Assembly: GCA_016793415.1 (NCBI GenBank)
Contig: JAEUMC010000851.1
Coordinates: 1 to 19,612 of the forward strand
Source: Devosia sp.
GTDB taxonomy: Bacteria > Pseudomonadota > Alphaproteobacteria > Rhizobiales > Devosiaceae
Direction: 5' to 3'
Length of the DNA: 19,612 nucleotides
The notes under the pieces are model-generated. The model ran no database searches. It worked only from the letters and a program-made list of their open reading frames with translations, and had not been told where the DNA came from. Below are positions 14,161 through 19,612 of the stretch, piece after piece. The number at the start of each line of letters is the position of its first letter. The first letter of the stretch is position 1. A program made the position numbers and the translations under genes.

Positions 14161-14192
14161 CGATGTGCTCGATTGGGGAATTTCGCACATCG
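14161..14192. promoter_or_regulatory. Candidate LysR operator dyad
   Basis: cgatgtgc (14161-14168) and gcacatcg (14185-14192) are perfect 8-base inverted arms with a 16-base spacer, midway between the divergent LysR (start 14143) and monooxygenase (start 14236) genes. LysR sites are often dyads around T-N11-A; this one has wider spacing, consistent with a bound tetramer contact site. Confidence 0.5.
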
Positions 14193-14235
14193 GTGGGCTG
14201 ATGCAAGTTCGTCGCCGTCAACAACGGAGATGACG

Positions 14236-14517
14236 ATGAACAAGCGACGCGTGGTGCGGATCGAGGCAAAGCCCGGGCTGGCGGCGGAGGCGCGCAACGC
14301 GCTGCTCGAGCTGCAGCAGGCCACGGTGGCGGAGCCCGGTTGCGCCGAGTTCGGTTTCTTCCAGGGCCTGGCAGATGGGCACGCCTTCCTGCTGGTCGAG
14401 GATTTCGTCGACCAGGCAGCGCTCGACCTGCACATGGCGGCGCCGTACACCCAGGCATTCTTCAACAGGGAGCTTGTGGCGGGCGTCACGCCGATCCAGA
14501 AAGACTGGATGGGCTGA
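14236..14517 (+). CDS. YgiN/ABM-type antibiotic biosynthesis monooxygenase (93 aa)
   Basis: A small dimeric alpha/beta-barrel protein of the antibiotic biosynthesis monooxygenase family. The pattern VVRIEAKPG..., LLELQQATVAEPGCAEFGFFQG, FLLVEDFVDQAALDLHMAAPYTQAFF matches YgiN-type proteins, which oxidise quinols or act on small aromatic compounds without cofactor; the substrate here is unknown. The His in LDLHMA is conserved in the family. ATG 14236 was chosen over ATG 14230 because ggag is then 6 bases upstream (it abuts the first ATG). It is probably controlled by the divergent LysR regulator, and it is followed by the LicD-like gene after 45 bases. Confidence 0.9.
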   Translation: MNKRRVVRIEAKPGLAAEARNALLELQQATVAEPGCAEFGFFQGLADGHAFLLVEDFVDQAALDLHMAAPYTQAFFNRELVAGVTPIQKDWMG

Positions 14518-14562
14518 CGCGCGGGCCGCTTGTCCGGCGCGCCATTGCAGGGGACGGGCGCA

Positions 14563-15315
14563 ATGAAGAAGTTCAGCGGCGATATGGGGCCGGTGCTGCT
14601 GGAGCCATGGGGCACCTGGCACCAGCGCAGCGAAGGCCATCCGCGGTTGCAGCGGCTGGTGATGTGGCTGGGCCGGCGGCTGCAGCCGCGGCAACTCGAA
14701 ATGGATGCCGCACGCTTCGCCGAGGACCCGTTCGCCAATGTCTGGGAGCCGGAGGCGCTGGCGCAGGTTCGGGAGTTGCTCGGCCGCGTCGCGACCGCCG
14801 GCGCCGCAATCGAGGCGCCGCTCTACCTGTTCTGGGGCACGCTGCTGGGGCATGTACGCGAGGGCCGCATCCTGGCCTGGGACGACGATGTCGACCTGGC
14901 GCTGTTCGAGCCGGCGTATGCGCCGGCGCTGACAGCGGCGCTGCAGGCCACCGGGCTGCAGGTGGTCAAATACAACTCGATCCTGAAGGTGTTCGACCCG
15001 GCCCGGCCATCGACCACCGGCAAGGAGTGGGGTTTTCCGTTCATCGACATTTTCGTCTACCAGCCCGAAGGCACGGGCGGCCCGTGGGATGCGCCGCCCT
15101 TCGACGCGGCGCTGCTGCTGCCCGGGCGCCCGGTGACATTCGAAGGGGCCGTGCTGCGCGAACCCGAACAGCCGCTGGCGGTGCTGGACCAGCACTATCG
15201 CGGCTGGCGCAACCAGGAGAAATCGACCTGGTGGAACCATCGCGAGGAACGGCAGATGCGGATCATCGCGGTGCGGAAGATCAGGACGGACGCGAACGGC
15301 AGGAAGCTGGGGTAG
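14563..15315 (+). CDS. LicD-family protein (250 aa)
   Basis: A LicD/fukutin-like nucleotidyltransferase-fold protein. The diagnostic WGTLLGHVREGRILAWDDDVD (91-111) combines the WGTLLG loop with the D-D-D-x-D metal site (W106-D111). In bacteria with choline-decorated glycans, LicD moves phosphocholine from CDP-choline to a sugar; others handle different phospho-alcohols or ribitol-phosphate. The C-terminal GWRNQEKSTWWNHREER fits a folded substrate cap. There is no signal peptide, so it is cytosolic. ATG 14563 has agggga about 8 bases upstream, preferred over an upstream TTG. It converges on a cytidylyltransferase gene (ends 15351) with a hairpin between, and a CTP-activated donor made by that enzyme is a reasonable idea. 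The order with the monooxygenase may be coincidental. Confidence 0.9.
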   Translation: MKKFSGDMGPVLLEPWGTWHQRSEGHPRLQRLVMWLGRRLQPRQLEMDAARFAEDPFANVWEPEALAQVRELLGRVATAGAAIEAPLYLFWGTLLGHVREGRILAWDDDVDLALFEPAYAPALTAALQATGLQVVKYNSILKVFDPARPSTTGKEWGFPFIDIFVYQPEGTGGPWDAPPFDAALLLPGRPVTFEGAVLREPEQPLAVLDQHYRGWRNQEKSTWWNHREERQMRIIAVRKIRTDANGRKLG

Positions 15316-15328
15316 GGGCGGGGGAACG

Positions 15329-15345
15329 CGCCGGCACTGCCGGCG
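15329..15345. terminator. Hairpin terminator candidate between convergent genes
   Basis: cgccggc (15329-15335) and gccggcg (15339-15345) form a perfect 7-bp stem with a 3-base loop in the 35-base gap between licD-like (ends 15315) and the cytidylyltransferase gene (ends 15351). Strong GC stem, no T-run. Confidence 0.5.
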
Positions 15346-15350
15346 TCAGG

Positions 15351-15809
15351 CTAGGCATCCCGCAACGTCCCGGCCTTGTAGCGCTCCACCACCCGGCTGA
15401 CGATCTGGCGCGAGGAAATCGTCGTGGTGTAGGGCACCTGGCGCAGCCCGCCGGTGCGGGCGAGGTCACCGTACCAGAACAGCAGCTGCTCCGCGCTCAT
15501 GTCGTCGCCGTGGCAGACATAATGTGCGCCGATCTGGTCGAGGAAGGCCCGGGTGCAGTGCAGCGGCGCCGGAGTATCGAGCACGCGATCGACATGGCGG
15601 CAGCTCTCGACCACGGCGCGGCGTTCGTCAAAGCTGAGGATCGGCGGCGGCTTGAAGCTGGCGACGTCGAGATCGCTGACCAGCCCCACCACCAGGCGGT
15701 CGCCGAGCGCGCGGGCGCGGCGAAAGAACTCGACATGGCCGTGGTGGAACAGGTCGCACACCACATCGACATAGATCCATACCGGCTGCGCCGGTTCCGC
15801 CTCGCTCAC
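15351..15809 (-). CDS. Cytidylyltransferase (ethanolamine-phosphate/TagD-like), 152 aa
   Basis: A small nucleotidyltransferase of the HIGH superfamily that activates a phospho-alcohol with CTP. HHGH (22-25) is the H-x-G-H nucleotide motif after VDVVCDLF, as in CTP:phosphoethanolamine and glycerol-3-phosphate cytidylyltransferases. RTGGLRQVPYTTTISSRQIVSR (118-139) is the ISSxxI signature block. A single domain of 152 residues fits the TagD length. The start GTG 15809 has gggggg upstream within range; the TTG 15821 is alternative but lacks a ribosome site. It lies 17 bases after the SRPBCC gene on the same strand and may be read from the ArsR operon. Substrate (ethanolamine, choline or glycerol phosphate) is not determined. 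Confidence 0.82.
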   Translation of the reverse strand: MSEAEPAQPVWIYVDVVCDLFHHGHVEFFRRARALGDRLVVGLVSDLDVASFKPPPILSFDERRAVVESCRHVDRVLDTPAPLHCTRAFLDQIGAHYVCHGDDMSAEQLLFWYGDLARTGGLRQVPYTTTISSRQIVSRVVERYKAGTLRDA

Positions 15810-15826
15810 ATCGCCCCCCAAGACAA

Positions 15827-16306
15827 TCAGCTGGTCGGCACTTCGACGAACTTCGCCAGCTGCCCGATCACCGTGCCCCAGCCGTCATAGAAGCCCAGTT
15901 CGGCGTGCCTGTCGCGCGCCGCGCGGTCGGAATGCATGACACGGGCGGCATACTGGGTGCCGCCATTCACCTCGTCGAGGGTGATCTCGGCGGTGATGAA
16001 GCTGTTCGGCGCCGGGCGGAAACCGCCGAGCAGGGCATCGGTGAAGATCAGCCGGCGCTGCGGTTCGACAACGATGAAGCAGGCATCCATATGCGGGGCA
16101 AAGGGCTCGCCGTCCTCGCTGATCTCGGTGACCAGCGGGCCGCCGGCAACTGCCTCGAAGCGGACCGCCCGGCAGGTGGCCGGCTCGGGCACCCACCATT
16201 GCTCGAACTGCCGCGGCTCGGTCCAGGCCTGCCAGACACGGGCACGGGGCGCCCGGATGAAGCGCTCGATGCGGAGGTCGCGTTCGGGGTCGAAGTCCTG
16301 GATCAC
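15827..16306 (-). CDS. SRPBCC/AHSA1-family protein (159 aa), coupled to ArsR
   Basis: A single START/Bet v 1-like SRPBCC domain of the AHSA1/YndB type: IRAPRARVWQAWTEPRQFEQWWVP at the N-terminus, VEPQRRLIFTDALLGG, then FYDGWGTVIGQLAKFVEV at the C-terminus. These bind hydrophobic ligands; bacterial copies often pair with ArsR regulators. The start GTG 16306 lies inside the ArsR stop codon (GTGA overlap), which indicates translational coupling. The frame is open far upstream, but that is the ArsR coding region out of phase. The ArsR-SRPBCC pair is a recognised gene arrangement; its ligand is unknown. Confidence 0.9.
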   Translation of the reverse strand: MIQDFDPERDLRIERFIRAPRARVWQAWTEPRQFEQWWVPEPATCRAVRFEAVAGGPLVTEISEDGEPFAPHMDACFIVVEPQRRLIFTDALLGGFRPAPNSFITAEITLDEVNGGTQYAARVMHSDRAARDRHAELGFYDGWGTVIGQLAKFVEVPTS

Positions 16307-16632
16307 GTGATGTCCCTGGTCACGAAGGCCTCGAGCCGGTCGGTGCGCCCGGCCCACAGCCGGCGCTGCTCGCCCAGCCAGCCATCGACCAGGGCGAAGG
16401 TCGCCCGCTCCAGCGTGCAGGTGCGCACCCGGCCGGATTTCTCGGTGCGGATCAGGCCGCTCTGCTCGAGCGCCGCGATGTGTTTCATGAACGAGGGCAG
16501 GGCCATGTCGAATGGCTGCGCCAGCTCGCCGACCGCCGCCGGCCCGCCGCCGAGACGCGCCAGGATGGCCCGCCGCGTCGGATCGGCGAGGGCCTGGAAA
16601 ATCCCGTCGAGTGGCTCGCTGCCTGCATGCAT
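16303..16632 (-). CDS. ArsR-family winged-helix regulator (109 aa)
   Basis: A compact HTH: FQALADPTRRAILARLGGGPAAVGELAQPFDMALPSFMKHIAALEQSGLIRTEKSGRVRTCTL, the classical ArsR/SmtB winged-helix with recognition helix ALPSFMKHIAALE (45-57). No Cys pair of the metal-sensing kind appears in the recognition helix, so it is likely a non-metal ArsR of the type paired with SRPBCC proteins. ATG 16632 has no clear ribosome site, so the start is less certain. Three operator-like dyads lie in the divergent intergenic region (16656-16746) toward the reductase gene, suggesting self-control and control of that gene. Confidence 0.92.
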   Translation of the reverse strand: MHAGSEPLDGIFQALADPTRRAILARLGGGPAAVGELAQPFDMALPSFMKHIAALEQSGLIRTEKSGRVRTCTLERATFALVDGWLGEQRRLWAGRTDRLEAFVTRDIT

Positions 16633-16655
16633 GCGCGACGACTAGCATCGCCGAA

Positions 16656-16746
16656 TGCTTAGCGCAACGGCTAAGTGTTTGGCGTGTGCATCACTTAGCC
16701 ATTGCGCTAAGTGTTTGCCGTTGATAGTTAGCCGACCGGCAAAGTG
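16656..16746. promoter_or_regulatory. Three tandem ArsR operator dyads
   Basis: Three copies follow the pattern CACTTAGC-N6-GCTAAGTG. Copy 1 is tgCTTAGC gcaacg GCTAAGTG (16656-16677), copy 2 is a perfect 8-base dyad CACTTAGC (16692-16699) and GCTAAGTG (16706-16713), and copy 3 is decayed at 16727-16746 (GTTAGC, GCAAAGTG). Centres are 36 and 33 bases apart. They fill the gap between ArsR (start 16632) and the reductase (start 16769), the arrangement expected for a bidirectional repressor. Confidence 0.75.
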
Positions 16747-16768
16747 TTGGATCCGAAGGAGATCGAAA

Positions 16769-17383
16769 ATGAAGCTGGTGGCCACGACATTCATCTCGCT
16801 GGATGGCGTCTATCAGGGGCCGGGCGGCCCGGATGAGGACCGCAGCGACGGGTTTTCCCGCGGCGGCTGGTTCGTGCCCTATCTCGAGCCGAACTTTCTG
16901 GCGCAGGCACGCAGCTGGCTCGAGCAGGCCGACGGGCTGCTGCTCGGCCGACGCACCTATGAGAGTTTTTCGCGCGACTGGCCGGAGATGAACAAGCCGG
17001 ACGATGCGATCGGGCTGATGATGAACCGGCTGCCCAAATATGTGGCCTCGGCGACGCTCGGCGCCACCAGCTGGGGGCCGGTGACTGTGCTGCGCGGCGA
17101 TACGCTCAAGGAGGTGGAAGCCTTGAAGGCGCGTCCTGGCCGCGAGCTGCAGGTGCATGGCAGCGGCAGCCTGGCCGGCTCGCTGCTGGCGGCCGGGCTG
17201 GTCGACGAGCTGCGGCTGGTGGTGGCGCCGGTGATCGTCGGCGCCGGGCACAAGCTGTTCAAGGACAGCGGCGTGGCCACGGCGATGCGGGCAAAGCGCA
17301 ACGACACGACGCCGGGCGGGCTCAATGTGCAGGTGTTCGAGCGGGTTGGAGAGGCGAAGTACGAGACGTTCCAGCGGCCTTAG
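16769..17383 (+). CDS. RibD-C/dihydrofolate-reductase-fold protein (204 aa)
   Basis: A dihydrofolate-reductase-like protein of the RibD C-terminal superfamily: MKLVATTFISLDGVYQGPGG, LEQADGLLLGRRTYESFSRDWPE, then VHGSGSLAGSLLAAGLVDELRLVVAPVIVGAGHKLF (NADPH-binding and core region). Function in this group (often called YyaP/YwjB-like) is not established; it is not expected to be the folate enzyme FolA. The ribosome site aaggag is 7 bases before ATG. It is divergent from the ArsR-SRPBCC operon, and the three operator dyads sit just before it, so it is probably regulated by that ArsR. The last copy of the dyad ends 22 bases before the start. Confidence 0.93.
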   Translation: MKLVATTFISLDGVYQGPGGPDEDRSDGFSRGGWFVPYLEPNFLAQARSWLEQADGLLLGRRTYESFSRDWPEMNKPDDAIGLMMNRLPKYVASATLGATSWGPVTVLRGDTLKEVEALKARPGRELQVHGSGSLAGSLLAAGLVDELRLVVAPVIVGAGHKLFKDSGVATAMRAKRNDTTPGGLNVQVFERVGEAKYETFQRP

Positions 17384-17393
17384 CGCGGAGCTA

Positions 17394-17532
17394 TCCGAAA
17401 TCCTCCCCCACGGGGTGGGGGAGGGGGACCAGCGAAGCTGGTGGAGGGGGGAGCCAAACCATCGGCACTTCCTCCCCCCTCCACCGCCTTCGGCGGTCCC
17501 CCTCCCCCGCCTCGCGGGGGAGGATATCGGAG
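17394..17532. repeat. Intergenic long inverted repeat with C-runs
   Basis: Left arm 17394-17453 (tccgaaatcctcccccacgg...) and right arm 17471-17532 (...ctcgcgggggaggatatcgga) are inverted, with cctcccccac / gggggagg blocks and accagcgaagctggt versus accgccttcggcggt-type hairpins. It occupies the 170-base gap between the reductase (ends 17383) and the UppS-like gene (ends 17554), both converging on it, so it may also act as a bidirectional terminator. No gene here. Confidence 0.7.
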
Positions 17533-17553
17533 AGGGCCGGTGCCCCCCGTTCC

Positions 17554-18237
<684 letters not shown>

Positions 18238-18319
18238 TGTAAACCTCGTGGATGTGACGATGCGATTGGTGGATATCGGTCAGGACTTGGTTACGGGTGG
18301 GCGGTGATCCACTGATAGA

Positions 18320-18443
18320 GACGGCCCCCGCCCGGCCTCCCCCCGAAAGGGGGGGGGGAAGAGTCGGGGGGCGGTCTTAGATCGTGCCCAATGCAACAGC
18401 GGAGCCCCACCCCCCTCATGGGGGCGGCTGGGAGGGGGCCGTC
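18320..18443. repeat. Intergenic inverted repeat with G/C-runs
   Basis: gacggccccc (18320-18329) and gggggccgtc (18434-18443) are perfect inverted ends. Inside, ccccccgaaaggggggg and ccccctcatggggg-type hairpins are present. It fills most of the gap between UppS-like (start 18237) and the regulator (ends 18458), a 220-base non-coding stretch. Confidence 0.7.
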
Positions 18444-18457
18444 AGCTTCAGTACGCA

Positions 18458-18820
18458 CTAAGCCACCTGCGGCTTGCCCGGCGCCGCCTGCTCGGCTCGC
18501 GCCGAGGCGTCGCGGACGACGCGTTCGAGCACCCCGAGATAGTCGACGAAGCGCTGGCGGCCGGCGGGAGTGAGGCGGATTTCGGTCAGCGGCCGGTTAC
18601 CGATATAGCCCTTGTGGATGGCAACCAGGCCGGCCTCCTGCAGCACGGTGAGGTGGCGGCTGAGGTTGCCCTGGGTCAGGCCGCAGAGCCGCAGCAGATC
18701 GTTGAAGGCGAGGCCGTCGGGGCGGCCGGCCAGCGAAGTGAGGATGCCGAGGCGGGCCTTTTCGTGGATCACCCGGTCGAGCCCGTCATAGGCGAAGGGG
18801 GCATCGGGCTCAGCGGACAT
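18458..18820 (-). CDS. Winged-helix transcriptional regulator (120 aa)
   Basis: A small winged-helix HTH (HTH_34/MarR-ArsR-like): KARLGILTSLAGRPDGLAFNDLLRLCGLTQGNLSRHLTVLQEAGLVAIHKGYIGNRPLTEIRLTPAGRQRF, with recognition helix TQGNLSRHLTVLQ and wing GYIGNRPLTEI. No ligand domain, so it likely works as a dimer alone. ATG 18820 has ggagg 6 bases upstream, better than an upstream TTG. It overlaps the membrane protein gene by 11 bases, so both are one operon. The 15-bp palindromes at 19432 and 18230 are the probable binding sites, which would make it an autoregulator that also acts on the UppS-like gene. Confidence 0.9.
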   Translation of the reverse strand: MSAEPDAPFAYDGLDRVIHEKARLGILTSLAGRPDGLAFNDLLRLCGLTQGNLSRHLTVLQEAGLVAIHKGYIGNRPLTEIRLTPAGRQRFVDYLGVLERVVRDASARAEQAAPGKPQVA

Positions 18821-19418
18821 TGGCAACCTCCGAGGCGCGGTGGACGATGGCGGCGACCAGCAACTGGCCGAGCGCGAAGGGGATGCCCATGTGCCAGGGC
18901 GACAGCGCCTGGTCGCCGGCCGCCTGCAGCAGCACGGTGAAGCCCGACAGCAGGTACCAGGCGCCGGCCAGCGCGATGGCGCGGGGCAGCGAGCGGGCGG
19001 CGGCGAAGATGCCGAGGCTGACCAGGATCAGCCACAGTCCGGGCACCAGCCACAGCTGTTCCGGGGCGGAACGCGCGAAGAAGGCGAGCAGTGCCGCGCC
19101 GGCAACGCCTGCCGGCACGAAGTTCAGCACCGCCTCGCGGATCATCTGGTCGGCGAGCCCGCCATGGTGGCGCCGGGCGCGACGCAGCATTTCGGCGCCG
19201 ATCAGCGCCACGGCGACGATGGCGGTGAGCACCCAGCCGGCGAAATAGGCGACCGGCTCGAGGGCACCGGGAACCATCGACTGCAGCAGCGCCACGCCGA
19301 AGGCCAGGACGCCCGAGGCGGCCAGCGCGGCCGGGCCGAGGCCCAGGAATTCGCTCGACTGCGCGAGACGCGACTTGATTTCGACGATGTCGGCGAGGGC
19401 TTTGTCGAGATCGGACAT
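18810..19418 (-). CDS. Six-helix integral membrane protein (202 aa)
   Basis: Family unrecognised. After a cytosolic N-terminus of about 30 residues (MSDLDKALADIVEIKSRLAQSSEFLGLG), six hydrophobic segments follow: AALAASGVLAFGVALLQS, YFAGWVLTAIVAVALIGAE, AVLNFVPAGVAGAALLAFFA, LWLVPGLWLILVSLGIFAAA, IALAGAWYLLSGFTVLLQAA and FALGQLLVAAIVH. The loop between segments 2 and 3 is basic (RRARRHHGG). ATG 19418 has gag 8 bases upstream; an upstream TTG lies inside the operator palindrome. The downstream winged-helix gene overlaps its end, which is common for small membrane protein/regulator pairs that respond to envelope or cell-state signals. Function unknown. Confidence 0.82.
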   Translation of the reverse strand: MSDLDKALADIVEIKSRLAQSSEFLGLGPAALAASGVLAFGVALLQSMVPGALEPVAYFAGWVLTAIVAVALIGAEMLRRARRHHGGLADQMIREAVLNFVPAGVAGAALLAFFARSAPEQLWLVPGLWLILVSLGIFAAARSLPRAIALAGAWYLLSGFTVLLQAAGDQALSPWHMGIPFALGQLLVAAIVHRASEVANVR

Positions 19419-19431
19419 GGCGACGACTCGT

Positions 19432-19446
19432 GTTTGCAATGCAAAC
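19432..19446. promoter_or_regulatory. Palindromic operator of the membrane protein/regulator operon
   Basis: GTTTGCAATGCAAAC is a perfect 15-bp palindrome (7-base arms, 1-base centre), 13 bases before the ATG at 19418. It is the best candidate for the winged-helix regulator's own site. A 14/15 match lies at 18230-18244. Confidence 0.7.
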
Positions 19447-19549
19447 CAGATTGGAACGCAAATTGCGGCGGGTCTATGACGCCGCGCCGGGCTCTGGCCC
19501 CGTTACCCCGTTCCGTGAGACAATGGCGCCGCGGCGGGGGAGGTGCGAG

Positions 19550-19612
19550 GTGTCGACCCGGCTTGGCTATTTCCTCATCGCCGACATCACCGGCTACACC
19601 CAGTATCTGGGA
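19550..19612 (+). CDS. DUF2652/nucleotidyl-cyclase-like protein, 5' end only
   Basis: The first 21 codons are seen and the gene leaves the window. MSTRLGYFLIADITGYTQYLG resembles the N-terminus of DUF2652 proteins and class III adenylate/guanylate cyclase domains, where the FxxADxxGYTxx(L) block carries the metal-binding Asp. GTG 19550 was chosen because gggggagg lies 6 bases upstream; an in-frame ATG at 19523 is possible. Divergent from the membrane protein operon. The cNMP-fold proteins at 900 and 3591 might be related partners, but that is speculation. Confidence 0.65.
   Translation, partial: MSTRLGYFLIADITGYTQYLG

Noticed and set aside
14340..15890. 516-codon plus-strand ORF
   Set aside because: Shadow of the LicD and cytidylyltransferase genes; composition is low-complexity and no domain is visible.

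Overview
The window is high-GC DNA that reads as chromosome of an alphaproteobacterium. Hyphomicrobiales (Devosia-like) is my best guess. It rests on the long N-terminal extension of UvrB, an alphaproteobacterial SOS box (GAAC-N7-GAAC) upstream of uvrB, the dense GC-rich palindromic repeats between genes, and many small periplasmic proteins. No rRNA, tRNA, CRISPR array, integrase or transposase was seen.

Layout. Bases 1-5333 hold small, mostly uncharacterised genes: a small conserved protein, four kinds of exported protein (six-cysteine, cupredoxin, two of unknown family), a DUF1905 protein, two paralogous cyclic-nucleotide-binding-fold proteins without a DNA-binding domain, and a tandem pair of SH3-like secreted proteins. 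Long inverted repeats separate them. Bases ~5340-8620 are a clearly AT-richer island with two co-directional genes: a COG4938/DUF3696-type AAA/ABC ATPase and an unrecognised 344-residue partner, which looks like an acquired defence-type module. Between it and uvrB lies a decayed second copy of the uvrB 3' end, probably a scar of how the island arrived. The intact uvrB (minus strand) follows, with an SOS box overlapping a good sigma70 promoter and an interspersed repeat inside its leader.

Bases 12106-19612 are accessory-metabolism and regulator DNA: an MFS exporter; a LysR regulator divergent from a YgiN-type monooxygenase; a LicD-family protein converging on a CTP-type cytidylyltransferase (possible phospho-alcohol decoration of an envelope glycan); an ArsR regulator translationally coupled to an SRPBCC/AHSA1 protein and divergent from a RibD/DHFR-fold reductase, with three tandem operator-like dyads between; a divergent cis-prenyltransferase (UppS-like); and a winged-helix regulator overlapping a six-helix membrane protein gene. 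A 15-bp palindrome occurs at the start of both the membrane-protein/regulator operon and the UppS-like gene, which suggests one small regulon. The last 63 bases begin a DUF2652/nucleotide-cyclase-like gene that runs off the window.

The strongest candidates for something undescribed are the ATPase plus 344-residue partner and its uvrB-derived scar. Functions are from reading sequence motifs by eye; no database search was run.
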